The notes under the pieces: generated by a model
What the model saw: only the letters and a program-made list of their open reading frames with translations
Databases searched by the model: none
What the model was told of the DNA's origin: nothing
Source of the DNA: Trogon surrucura
Taxonomy: Eukaryota; Chordata; Aves; Trogoniformes; Trogonidae
Direction of reading: 5' to 3'
DNA length: 64,000 nt
Assembly (NCBI GenBank): GCA_020746105.1
Contig: CM036617.1
Span: 162,510,912-162,574,911, forward strand
In this document: positions 1 to 12,102 of the stretch, piece after piece
Layout: every line of letters begins with the position of its first letter
Position numbering within the stretch: the first letter of the stretch is position 1
Program-made: the position numbers and the translations under genes

Positions 1-1197
1 CACAAGAAATGTTTTCATTAACTAGTTCAGACACTGGCAACAGTTGAGGCTGTGTCAGCTCAGGCTGCGCACAGAATCCCAAAATACCCATGCTGGTGTA
101 GCACTAACAGGAGTGAAGATACTGGCTATGCAACACCAGTGCTCCAACCGTGCTTTTAAATGCAACGTAGATGTACTTAGTCTCAAGGAAAAAAGACAAT
201 GCAGAAAGAACTGTGCCTCGCCAATGCCGCCTAAGTAGACTTTCTGCTGTGCCTTTTGCAACTGGACTTGCCTATGGCGCATCAGCCTTTTTAGCCACCA
301 GCGCGCTTGTAGCAAGTGTGGGTAGAGCCCTTCCCACATCTTCGTTCACGAGGCCTAGCTATGATGATAATGAGATGTACTTCGAGTTTTGCTATCCTGG
401 CAGAATTAATTGCCTTATAAATCATCAAAACATCTCTTTTCCCTCCGAGTACCTCTTCCCCACAATCCTTCCCCAAGGCTGGGATGATACCATAAATGAC
501 TGAAAAAGAGAGAGCTTCTCTTTGTAAAGGAAAATTATGCCTTGACTTTAATCCATTCCTAGTTGCATCAGTTACAGCGCAATAATGCTAAAAATACCCA
601 GCAGGTAGCTGGATAGTAAGTACAAACACCCTCCATGACCACCACCATTAGCCCAACATGCTAAGTCATGAACGCTACACAGAGAGCAATGGTATCTTGC
701 TTAGTGAAGAGATTTTCAATTGTCTGAAAATCTTGTACTTTTCTAGTTAATTTTGGCTGGCCATATGATTTCAAAGCACATTTTCTTCAGTGGAAGCCCT
801 AAATATAAATGCTCCTAACCAGCATTTCAGTTTGTGCAAATAAACCAGATCTAAGAGAACTATACAGTTGAAGAGTATGCTACAAAAAAAAAATCAGAAA
901 GCTAAGTTGGTTAGGAGAAGTTTACACATAAAGAGGATAATCAATTATCATGTAAGAAAGAGCTTCAATACAATGGAAAATGCAGTGGGGGTTTTACGTG
1001 AAGCGTAGTTCAACAGGTATCTGAAATGTCACTGTTGTATAAAAAGGATCATCTGAGCCATATTAAATCTTGTCTGTAATACTGTTACATCAGTTATACT
1101 GGGGGGATGCAAGACTCTTGGCTCCATTTCTAGCTCCTTGGGACTTTTGCACAGGCCACATTTTAAAAAGTGGAATCAAATGGGCTTATGTATTTTT
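1..1197. other. Unassigned intronic sequence
   Basis: No gene or recognisable repeat. The first 360 bases are richer in CpG than the surrounding intron and are open in more than one frame (for example 171-503 on the plus strand). I recognise no protein, and the frame lacks splice-bounded structure. The remainder is AT-rich. Confidence 0.5.
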
Positions 1198-1250
1198 TAA
1201 AAAAAAGGAAAGAAAGACAGACAGGAAGACAGACAGGAAGACAGACAGGA

Positions 1251-1295
<45 letters not shown>

Positions 1296-1797
1296 GGAAG
1301 GAAGGGAGGGAGGGAGGGAGGGAGGGAGGAAGGGAGGAAGGGAGGAAGGGAGGAAGGGAGGGAGGGAGGGAGGGAGGGAGGGAGGGAGGGAGGGAGGGAG
1401 GGAGGGAGGGAGGGAGGGAGGGAGGGAGGGAGGGAGGGAGGGAGGGAGGGAGGGGAGGGAGGGAGGGAGGGAGGGAGGGAGGGAGGGAGGGAGGGAGGGA
1501 GGGAGGGAGGGAGGGAGGGAGGGAGGGAGGGAGGAGGAGGGAGGGAGGAAGGGAGGAAGGGAGGAAGGGAGGAAGGGAGGAAGGGAGGAAGGGAGGAAGG
1601 GAGGAAGGAGGAAGGGAGGAAGGGAGGAAGGGAGGAAGGGAGGAAGGGAGGAAGGGAGGAAGGAAGGAAGGAAGGAAGGAAGGAAGGAAGGAAGGAAGGA
1701 AGGAAGGAAGGAAGGAAGGAAGGAAGGAAGGAAGGAAGGAAGGAAGGAAGGAAGGAAGGAAGGAAGGAAGGAAGGAAGGAAGGAAGGAAGGAAGAAA
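1198..1797 (+). repeat. Compound tetranucleotide microsatellite: GACA, then GGGA, then GGAA
   Basis: After an A-rich lead-in there are three units of GACAGACAGGAA (about 1214-1250), pure GACA to about 1295, then GGGA and AGGAAGGG mixtures. Two long pure GGGA blocks (about 1356-1453 and 1453-1533) are followed by GGGAGGAA repeats. A pure GGAA run of about 34 units covers roughly 1657-1794. From about 1296 to 1797 the plus strand is essentially all purine. The long open frames across it on both strands (Glu-Gly-Arg repeats, or Leu-Pro-Ser-Phe repeats) are artefacts of the repeat. Confidence 0.98.
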
Positions 1798-1869
1798 ATA
1801 AATGACATATGTATGGAAGGAAACTAGCAGGGGTTAAAATGTTCTGATCACATCATCACTGGTGCTGAA

Positions 1870-2740
1870 TGAGGAACACAAAGACTATTAGCGGCTGACA
1901 CACCAGAAGGCTGTGCTGTGATTCAGCGAGACCTGGAGAGTTGGGCAAGGAGAAATTTTATGAAATACAAGAAGGGCAAGTGTAGAGTCTTGCATCTGGG
2001 AAAGGACAACCCCAAATACCAGTATAGGTTGGGGACTGCCCTGCTGGAGAGCAGCGCAGGGGAAAGGGACCTGGGGGTTCTGCTGGGCAGCAGGATGACC
2101 ATGAGCCAGCAATGTGCCCTCGTGGCCAAGAAGGCCAATGGCATCCTGGGGTGTATTAGAAGGGGAGTAGCAAGTAGGTCAAGAGAGGTCCTCCTGCCCC
2201 TCTACTCTGCCCTGGTGAGGCCACATCTGGAATATTGTGTCCAGTTCTGGGCCCCTCAGTTCAAGAAGGACAGGGAACTGCTTGAAGAGGGTCCAGCGCA
2301 GAGCCACAAAGATGATGGAGTGTAACATCTCCCTTAGGAGGAAAGGCTGAAGGAGCTGGATCTCTTTAGCTTGGAGAAGAGGAGGCTGAGGGGTGACCTC
2401 ATTAATGTTTATAAATATGTCAAGGGGGAGTGTCAGGAGGACAGGGCCAGGCTCTTTTCAGTGATGTCCAATGACAGGAGAAGGGGCAATGTGTTCAAGC
2501 TGGAGCAAAGGAGGTTCCACAAAAGCATTAGGAAAAACTTTTTCACTGTGAGGGTGCCAGAGCACTGGCACAGGCTGCCCAGGGAGGTTGTGGAGTCTCC
2601 TTCTCTGAAGATATTCAAAACCCGCCTGGACGCGTTCCTGTGTGACCTACTGTAGGTGATCCTGCTCTGGCAGGGGGGCTGGACTAGATGATCTTTTGAG
2701 GTCCCTTCCAACCCCTGACATTCTGTGATTCTGTGATTCG
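1870..2740 (+). mobile_element. CR1 retrotransposon, 5'-truncated (3' part of ORF2 and tail)
   Basis: The sequence aligns by eye with the RT C-terminal half of the long CR1 at 14925-15737. It encodes fragments such as [28 protein letters not shown] and [17 protein letters not shown], later [12 protein letters not shown], and ends in ATTCTGTGATTCTGTGATTC. The frame is broken by an extra base near 2285-2290. The 5' edge is blurred by divergence. The tail type (CTCTGGCAGGGGGGCTGGAC) matches the copy at 63430. Confidence 0.93.
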
Positions 2741-3607
2741 AGAAATACTAAAATAGCAGCCCTTATTCCCACTAGGCAGCACTGCAAATATACCCCCAGG
2801 AATTCAGTGATAAAGTAGAGAAAATTGAACGTGTCTGACAGAGAGTCAGAGTTAAATGAAGTATAAAAAAGAAGTGCAGCACAAAAGGCTTAAAAGGTCT
2901 CAAGGTGTGAAAACATGGAGGAAAGAGTAAAAGTGTGAGGGATGTGTGAACCAGTGCAAATGCAAGAGGAACAGGAACAGGATTTTGAGTGAGTAAGGCT
3001 GAAACTGGTAGAGGGTAACCAAGCGTAAACATGAAAGAAAAAACAGGGGTACGAATGAGCATACAAGTGAGCAATAAAGCATGGCAGAGTGACAGGCTGT
3101 GATGCAGTAAGAGATGACAAAAATAGGAAAACCAGATAGAAAAATTCTGATGTTTATTTTTTTGAGGAGTCGCTTTTACGTTTATCATTTATCAGAAGAG
3201 AGAGACTATTACATGAAAATGGACCAGCAAGCATGTAGGAAAGAAACCAGAGCCAGAGTAACTAAAAATTCTCACTAAACAAGACATTTCAAAATTGCCT
3301 TCAATTTTGTCCACCAAGCTGAAGTGGAACTGGAAGAAAGGGAAACCAGTAACTTCTGAAGTGCATCTGAGTGTTAAAACGTTTACCCCCTTCCGTGATG
3401 AACTGTTCTTGTCACAGTCTACTGTGAAGCCAAACATATGAATAGTATCACAATAAAAAGTCTTCGGCAAGGAATTAGGGGCACAGCCATTAGGGACTAC
3501 ATGCACTAGGTACAACTACCTGTAAGAGATGGCTGAATAAAAGTTCTACCACACAGATGTAATAACATCAAAATACGAAAACAGGAAATATTTCTCTATT
3601 CACATAA
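2741..3607. other. Unassigned intronic sequence
   Basis: AT-rich, with only short chance open frames on the minus strand (2772-3515). No repeat or exon recognised. Confidence 0.5.
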
Positions 3608-3688
3608 AAACATAGAATCATAGAATGCCCTAGGCTGGAATGGACCTCAGAGATCATTTTTAATCCAACCTCCCTGTCATGGGCACTT
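3608..3688 (-). mobile_element. CR1 3'-end fragment
   Basis: Begins with CATAGAATCATAGAAT and continues with a diverged form of the CR1 3'UTR on the minus strand (GGCTGGAATGGACCTCAGAG, then TCCAACCTCCCTGTCATGGG). Only the terminal 80 bases or so are kept. Confidence 0.8.
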
Positions 3689-5880
3689 GAAAGAAACACA
3701 GGTATTCAAACACTTCTCTGGATAACAACAATTATGGTGCTCAAATTACTCTGCTTATTCTAGTAACTGCCTTAATGGATCTTCTGCGTTATTTCTTTCA
3801 TATCAAGGCTACAGGATGCCTTTCCAAGAGTTTTAAGACACCTCCACCTATGCAAGATGTCAAGTAGAAGAAAGAGGGAGCTATTTCATTTTGTGTGGTT
3901 TATGAGAGAGAAACTGCTTGGTTTTGTTTTTTTGAAGACAGCCTCAAGTTTATTAGAGTGTGAGAGTATTGAAGACAAAAGGTTGGATGACTTCTCTGTG
4001 ATGATTCAAGCTCTCAAAAATACTGGTTTCATTTAACTTTTCTACAATCGTATTTATTTTAAAAATGATTCCATTTAAATATGTCATAGCCTTGAAAAAC
4101 TGCAGTAAAAGATTCCTATCCGTTTATATGTGGAAGGTTATTATAGGTCTATGTGGTGAATAAATACCTTATTTGCACTTATCCAGTCTCAAATTCGGAT
4201 CTCATGGACTAGATTTCATCAACAGCTTTCTAGAAAACTACATAACAGTACATATAAATAAATATATGATTAAGATAAAATTTTCTTTACCCTAGTTTTA
4301 AATGGGAGTGACCTTTTCTTTCAAAGGCAACTGGACAAACAGGAACACATCTTCATATTTTACACACACATACTTAAACATACCTTTATAACCACTTTCT
4401 GATCTTCAATTATTGTTTCATCAATTTCCACACAAACTAGTTTCAGCAACTAGAGATACCCAAAACTCAATATGCATTGCAAAAGTAAAAGAATCCTTTC
4501 TTTCTCAGCAATGATAAAGAGTTGCTCAGCAAAATGCTTCTAGTAATTTTGTTGACATTCAAAATTCAGAATAGTTTCCAACTCATTCATCTATACATGG
4601 AATAGGTTTTGCAGTGCTAAAAAAAATCATTTGTTGATCAACAGGAAAAGCACATGATGAGAGGTAAGTCAATCTACTCACTTCCATACATTATATAAAG
4701 TTATACTTCAAAGAGATTACGTTCTCTTTCTGTTAAAATTCTATAGACTTGGAAAACATAAATTTAGTGGCATAAGAGCAAAACACATGCAAAATGGACC
4801 TGAGGCTAAGCTTTAGGGCCATCTGACTTGAACAAGCACCAAAACATGTAGCAACTACATCAGTGGACAGATGACCCACTATCATAGTACAAACAGGACA
4901 CAATGCAATTCCACCTAAGAGAAGTTGTCCAACTGTGTGAGAGACTCACCCACAGTATGATCAGTCACTATGAGTGAATAGGGTTGGGGCACGATGTGAA
5001 GAGAGATCATGGCCACTTACAATTTCACTGCATTTTCTGCAAGACTGGGCTGTTTGCCCCTGCATTTTGATCAAATAAATAATTATGCTCTTTAAAGTTC
5101 CTCGTTCTCTGTCAATGACTTAAGAGTGTTACTCCTCACATCCTAACCTTTATTCTTGCACAATTCTTCCAAGGGGCTTTTTATGTTTGACAATGACGGA
5201 CACTAACTCCCCACAAATAAAATCAAAGTCATTGGGAGCTGCAGGTTCTCTACATCTCTCAGGATGAAGTCTGTATTTTGCAGAACACTTCTGTATCCAT
5301 CAGGACAGGAAGCACAGTAGGAGGAAAATCAATGTGTCAGGCAAAAAAAATAACAGGTGGATCAGAGTTTGTTCAATACATGCTGTGTGTTTCTTTACAA
5401 ATTGCACTCCCTGAACCACCTACTTAGCAAGAAATCCACCTTCCCGCACAAGCGCTTTGAGCAGTTCAGGTTACACAGAGGGACTGTCACTCAGAAGGAG
5501 ACTTACAAGCAGCATTCCTGAAGCTTAACAGCATTCCTTTTTTTCCACCAGCACTTCTCTTCCTTTGCCTAAAAAGGTTTGACTAATTAGTCCCTGACAC
5601 CCCATTACAATAACAATGCTACCCAGCCTATGTAGTGTTTTTCATCAGTAGATCAAAAAGTACTTAGTAAAGAAGGCAAGTGTCATTACCTCATCAAGTA
5701 GTAACCACTAAATAATCAGCTCTGCTGCTGCTTTAATCCTTAAAGATGGTGTTTTAAACCCATGAAGAAGCCAAAACATAATCTTCAAATAATACACCTT
5801 CTCTAGCAAACGAGATTATTGCCTGTTCAGTGGAACCCAAGAGGGTTCCATGAAGCAAAACGGGAACATATTTGCAAAGA
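3689..5880. other. Unassigned intronic sequence
   Basis: About 2.2 kb of AT-rich sequence with no open frame, RNA gene or repeat that I recognise. Confidence 0.5.
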
Positions 5881-5883
5881 TAC

Positions 5884-6800
5884 CATATAGGATTAGAAGG
5901 GACCTTTTCAGTTATTGAGCTAAGGTCCAGTTGTCCCATGCTGATTTATCATATAAGCCCTTTCTTAAACAGCTCAAGTTTTACCTTAGAACTAGTGCGA
6001 GCTTTTTGCCTTTCATTAATCTCACTGAGAGGCTGTGTCAGAAATGTACTGATCTGATTGAACAGGTATTTTACTCCCATTTCCATCCTAAATGTACTGT
6101 TGGTCTGATAAAAAACATTTGTCTTGGTATTAGTACTATCTGTTCATCTGAAAAGCTCTTCCCTGCCCTGTGCATGTCGAAAGCTCTCAATTTGACAAAG
6201 GAATGGAAAAATACAATTAAGTCTTCCATTTTAATAACTAGTAAGGTCTATCAAATTTTGCCTGTGGCTACTGTCATATATACATTACCTACCACCTTCC
6301 AGTATGAAATTCAGCTTTCCTAGGAACATTTATTAAAAGTCCAAGATCTAGTTCCAGAGCAGTGACAATCACCTAAAGAGTTCACTACAGCGTATTAAGA
6401 TTATTCTTTCCCAAGGTGCTTTACTTTACACTTACAAACACTGAATTTAATTTGCCATTGTATCATCCCATTTTAGAAAATGTCATGGTGGAGATTCCAC
6501 GACTCCTGTTTGCGATCTATCAGGACACTTCACACTCTGTCTGTTTAAAGCTACTTCTTCTCCTGTCAAACTCTACCTAAATCTCCCTTGGCTGCAATTT
6601 AAGGCTGTAACTTGTTATGTTCAGATCAAACTCACTTCTGTATGCAATGAAAAGTCTAGTCAGCCTGCAGCATTGAATACAAATGTGCAGCAGTCCTTAT
6701 CTTCCTGAGAATTTCACTGCTTATCAACCTTCCTCTCTTTGAACAGCCATGGAAGAAGTTTGACCTTCCATCATACTTTTTAGGACAGTATTAAGATACA
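5884..6800 (-). mobile_element. Possible ancient CR1-type relics, heavily decayed
   Basis: Two islands resemble CR1 3' sequence on the minus strand. At 5887-5940, CATATAGGATTAGAAGGGAC followed by a decayed 'AGTCCAG' block looks like a CR1 end. At 6486-6620, a 'GGTGGAGATTCCAC' block and 'CTACCTAAATCTCCCTTGG' plus 'TGCAATTTAAGG' look like the ORF2 3' region. The sequence between is too diverged to call. Chance or another ancient LINE is possible. Confidence 0.4.
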
Positions 6801-6889
6801 CTTCTTTCTCAAAAAACTTTGAATCTTAATTCAAATGTCTCACATTACTGCATTTCTGAAGTTCTGATCTTTCAATTATTTACCAGCAC

Positions 6890-8264
6890 TCCTGGCTAAA
6901 CAAGGAAGTCCCAGTAGGTCCAAAAGAACCTGGTGAACTACAGGCCTGCCAGTCTGATCTCAGTGCCACAGAAGGTTCCAGAGAAGATCACTTCAAGTGC
7001 CATCAGGTGGTTCATATGGGACAATTCAGGTGACCAGGCCCTGTCTGCATAGGTTTATGAAAGACATGTCCTGCTTGACCAACTTGATCTCCTTCTATGA
7101 CAAGGTGACCCACTTGTTGGGTGAGGGAAAGGCTGTAGATGTTGTCTACCTGGACTTTAGTCAAGTCTTTGCATGCTGTTTCCCACAGCATTCCCCTGGA
7201 GAAACTGGTTGCTCATGGCTTGGATAGCTGTACTCTTTACTAGGCGAAAAACTGGCTGGCTGGATGGCCCCAAAGAGTGGTAGCAAATGGAGTTACACCC
7301 AGCGGGTGGCCAGTCACAAGCAATGTTTCCCCAGGGCTCAGCATTGGGGCCAGTTCTGTTTAATATCTTTATTAACGATCTGGATGAGGAGATCGAGTGC
7401 ATCCTCAGTAAGTTTCCAGACAACACCAAGTTTGGCAGGAGTGTTGGGAAAGCTCTGCAGAGGGATCTGGACAGGCTGGATTGATGGGCCAAGGCCAACC
7501 GTGTTAAGTGCTGCGTCCTGCACTTGGGTCACAACAATCCCAGGCAACACTTCAGGCTTGGGGAAGAGTGCCTGGAAAGCCGCCTGTCAGAAAAGGATCT
7601 AGGGGTGCTGGTTGACAGCCGGCTCATGAGCCAGCAGTGTGCCCAGGTGGCCTAGGCAGCCAACAGCACTCTGACTTATATCGGAAATAATGCAGCCAGC
7701 AAGATCAAGAAAGTGATTGTGTTCTTGTACTTTGCACTGGTGAGGATGCACCTTGAATCCTGTGTTCAATTTTGGGTGCCTCAATAAAAGAAAGACACTG
7801 AGGTGTTGAAGCATGTCCAAACAAGGGCAACCAAGCTGGTTAAGGGTCTCAAGAACGAGTTTTATGAGGAGCAGCTGAGGGGAGTGGGGTTCTTTAGCCT
7901 GGAGAAAAGGAGGCTGAGGGGAGACCTTATTGCTCTCTACAACTACCTGAAAGGAGGTTGTAGTGAAGTGGAGGTCAGTCTCTTCTCCCATGTAAGAAGT
8001 GATAAGACAAGAGGAAAGGGACTCAAATTGTGCCAGGGGAGGTTTAGATTGGATATTAGGAAAAATATCTTCATAAGAAGGGTTGCCAAGCATTGGAACA
8101 AGGCCATCCAGGGAAGTAGCTTGAGCCACCATCCCTGGAGGTATTTAAAAGATGTGTAGATGTGGCACTTAGTGACATGGTTTAGTGGTGGACCTGGCAT
8201 TGTTAGGTTAATTGTTGGACTAAATCATCTTAAAGGTCTTTTCCAACTGAAATGATTCTATGAT
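6890..8264 (+). mobile_element. CR1 retrotransposon, 5'-truncated and decayed (RT to tail)
   Basis: Starts inside the RT region (a GNYRP-like block near 6930) and continues with SCLTNLISFYD and [10 protein letters not shown] (about 7065-7160), then [20 protein letters not shown] (about 7323-7385). The FADD active site is changed to FPDN at about 7414-7425. The frame is then broken several times before the ORF2 C-terminus (7803-8159). It ends in a degraded ATTCTATGATA tail. The 3'UTR type (GTGGCACTTAGTGACATGG) resembles the copy at 38922-39946. Confidence 0.92.
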
Positions 8265-11200
8265 ACTACGAGCGTTTTTACCCTACTTTTGAGATCTGAA
8301 GAAGCAAAGAACTCCTCATGTACATTTTTCTCCTGCATCTTTGGCTAACATCTCCATCAACTTGGTAACAACATTCTGCTGTCTCCTTTGGAGATAAGTA
8401 ATCAATTAAGTAGGAATGTGATTTTGTCTGTATTCTGGATTTTCATAGCCATTATCTCATGTTCATGTTCAACAAGCTATCTTGAAATAATTACAATGTT
8501 GGCTCCTCCAGTTCATTCTCAACTTTTCTTCCTTTTCTTCAGTTTCAGCATTCAAAAGTGTACTATCCTTTTATATATGCATAAAAAGCAACTACCCAAA
8601 ACTTAAGCATTCTAATTATTTCTTAAGCTGATTATTTTGTGATACACTGAAATTCTTGATCAGAATACACAAGCAGAATACAATTTCCTTATCAAATGCC
8701 AGTCATTGTCTTTCAGTTTTTTTATGCTACATATTATTTTTAACCACATAACCACCAGTTGTCTTACTGGGGGGTTGAAGATATAAAGCTTCTCTTCTTG
8801 AGCTAGACTGATAACAAAATGGTGCTGGGAGGTCTAGAGAGACTCAAGTTAGCCTTAAATAATCCTTGCACTATACACCATCACCAAAATGCCTCACGTA
8901 CAGAATCATTTTCCTCTTTCTCTTCAATGTATTGTTCATTCAACATTGTATTTGCTCTTGAGAGGACTAAAGAGGCAGGTTTTTCACATTGTTCATAACA
9001 ACAAATTCTCTCTTCAGTCAAAACCAGGATAACTTTACAACATCGATTCAATTAAATCCACAAACAAATGCTTGATGACTACCAAATACCAATTACCCAC
9101 TTCAAAGTTTGACTGGTAACTTTCATGATTAGAATGAATTTCAGACACAAAAATTCTCTGTCATTTTAAAATAATAATTTGGAATGAATAACAACATACA
9201 TACTTCCAGTATGCTGAATCCTTCCACACATGTTCCATGCTCAGATACAATGAGGTTAGTGTGAGGTACGATGAGTCTGCTTTTGGTGATATCACAAATG
9301 ATGCTATCGTAATGGAACTCAGTGTCTTCCTGACTCCTCAAGGTAATACCCTCTCTTCTCCATATGAATTCACTTTTTTACAACATCCACTACTTGAAAT
9401 GCACATCTTTTCCTTTGTCTTCCCCCCCCGCTCAGATTATTACAAAAAAGCCATGTCTCAGTACTCCGTTCAGCTTTTTACCATGAAATTGTTTATGATA
9501 AGTGACAAGGACACCTGAGCACGGTTCTCTCCTCACGCTCCTTCATTAGCTCTTCCATCCATAGTTAAACCCTCACATCCTCAGTTTTCAGCCCATCATT
9601 AGAATACCTCTTCTGTGAGATCTACAAAAAACACAGCTCCCAACCTCCATCAATTCTTTTTTTGATTCCTACTCTTACTCACTGAAAACTAGTTCTTCCA
9701 ACAAGCACCACCTAAAATTACCATGGATAATCTTTCCATCAGCAGAAGCTTTCCATTTTCTCTCTGCCTCTAAGCAGGGTCTCTGCAGGGTCTCTATTCC
9801 ACCACAGCTCCTAAATCAAGTATGTTGCTTTCATGCAAGCAAACTGTAATTGGCACAAAAACATCTCCTGTTCAGAAATGGCTCAGATTTTTCCATTACT
9901 TCTGTGAAGTCAAACTATGAGAAAAGCACCAAGACCTTAGTGGAATATTTCTAAGCAATATCCAAATAATACAGTATCTTCATACTCCTTGTAATTTACT
10001 GCTGGATACGTAAGGTAAACTATCATTTAGTTATTAAAAATACAACAGTCTGTTTAAACGTGCAAATATTTCCCAAGGGCAATACCTTATTCTTTTAAAG
10101 AAAATAAAGAAAATTACATGCCTCATCCTCCTCTGTACATCAGATATGTTCATAGGTTGCAGTCCGGTATGCTGTAAAGGTTTTCTCCCCAAGAAATACC
10201 ATCATGCTTTGCTTCAGGTTGACAATATTATTCTAGACCTGAGTCAACCTGCAAAATAAGTTATCCTGCCAATTATAAGAAAAACAGTACTAGCTCCTGT
10301 AGATTTGTTGGAGGACGGGTTTCTGCCCTGTCTTTAGTGCCAGCGATTGCAATTAGCAAAACTAATGTAATTTTGTCTTGATTGACTGGCCTATTGTGTT
10401 TTCAGTTCCCAAGGTGGATAAGTGGCTACTGATAGAAAAAGATTTCTTTTTAAAAGGGCATTTTAAATAATTAGCTCAGAAAGGTTCCGTGGCTAGAAAA
10501 CTTAAAGGTCTGCTGCAGTTACAAGGTTCATCCCAAGTAAGCAGCGTAGACAGAGGCCTTGTAGAAGCTAAAAAAAAAGTGTAAATATACAAGAGTCTTC
10601 CTGGCAAGAGGGAATAAATCAGCAAAGTATCAGGCTTGGGAGTCATCGTTGCTGCAGAGATTTTAAAAAGTATTGAGTGAGTGTGGGCTAAAGTTCTCTG
10701 TTGACTGTTCAACCAACAAAACCACCATGGACAGCAAATGAGATCTACCTGACATATACAGAAGACTAACCATTTTACTTATGAGCTCTCTGTGTTGCTT
10801 TGTCTTAGTCTGATCTGTTCTCTGACTTAGAAAACTGTAACCTGCTGCTCCTCATGGAGAGCTTCTGCTTCCAAAATTACTCAGAAGTTCATAAAACAAC
10901 CTGGTATGCAAATTGTACATTAACACCTCTACAGACAGTACTTCACTAACTTTCTGTAAGTAACAGCTAACAGTAGTAACATCATCTCAGAAAAGAATTT
11001 TGTTACATTTAGGGCCTCTTTATAAGATAAGCTTGTGCCAGTCTAAGATGACATGCCATTTTAAATAGCTATTTCTATGTCAACTAACGTAATATCCCAC
11101 ATGACAGCTTTTATTGGGACATATGTCATTTTGGAAGCTGTTTTAACTGAGCTGGCAAAAGACATTTCTACAGTGCAATAACGCTATCTACAACGACATA

Positions 11201-11312
11201 CACTGGTATAATTGTGCTGGTGTCAGTTACAAAGTTTTCTATGTGAATTCTCTCATCATCCCCTGACTCAGTGTGCTCCACACACGTATTGCACCACAAA
11301 TCTAATCACATT
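8265..11312. other. Unassigned intronic sequence
   Basis: About 3 kb of AT-rich sequence. Open frames are short and match nothing I know. No splice-bounded coding segment or repeat was recognised. Confidence 0.5.
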
Positions 11313-12102
11313 TCCGCATGAGGTTCAACAAGTCAAAATGCAAAGTCCTTCACCTGGGTCGGGCCAATCCTAGGCACAAATACAAACTGGGCACAGAGTG
11401 GGTTGAGAGCAGCCCTGAAGAGAAGGACTTGAGGGTGTTGACAGTTGAGAAGCTCAACATGAGCCAGCAGTGCGCTCATGCAGCTCAGAAGGCCAACCGC
11501 ATCCCGGGATGCATCAAGAGGAGTGTGGCCAGCAGGTCAAGAGAGGTGATTCTCCCCCTTTACTCTGCTCTTGTGAGACCCCACCTCGAACACTGCGTCC
11601 AGTTCTGGTGTCCCCACCATAAAAGGGACATAGAACTGTTGAAGCGCGTTCAGAGGAGGGCCACAAAGATGATCCAGGGGCTAGAGCATCTCTGCTACGA
11701 GGACAGGCTGCAGGAGCTGGGATTGTTCGGTCTTGAAAAGAGAAGACTTCAGGGGGACCTAATATCTGCCTTCCAATACCTGAAGGGAACCTACAGAAAG
11801 GCTGGGGAGGGACACAGGAGTGTCCACCGATAGGACAAGCAGAAATAGATTTAAGTTAAAGGAAAACAGATTTAGACTGGATCTTAGGAAAAAAATCTTC
11901 AGTACGATGGTGGCAAGACTCTGGAATAAATTGCCCAGAGAAGTTGTGGATGCTCCCTCCCTTGAGGTGTTCAAGGCCAGATTGGATGAGGCTCTGAGCA
12001 ACTTGGTCTAGTTGAGAGGCATCCTTGCCAATGGCAAGGAGGTTGGATTAGACGATCTCTAGGGTCCCTTCCAACCTAGGCCATTCTATGATTCTATGAT
12101 TC
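11313..12102 (+). mobile_element. CR1 retrotransposon, 5'-truncated (ORF2 C-terminus and tail)
   Basis: Begins GCATGAGGTTCAACAAGTC and encodes the ORF2 C-terminal region: [27 protein letters not shown] and [15 protein letters not shown], up to 11833. A frameshift near 11815 precedes RLWNKLPREVVDAPSL. It ends with GGCCATTCTATGATTCTATG. This 3'UTR type (GGCAAGGAGGTTGGATTAGA) differs from the CR1 that follows without any gap, so the two are separate insertions. Confidence 0.94.

Noticed and set aside
171-503. 110-codon plus-strand frame with a hydrophobic stretch
   Set aside because: No recognisable family, no splice signals noted, and the frame overlaps another on the minus strand.
1070-1808. 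Long open frames of 200 or more codons on both strands
   Set aside because: They are products of the tetranucleotide repeat; Glu-Gly-Arg or Leu-Pro-Ser-Phe runs in several frames at once are not a gene.
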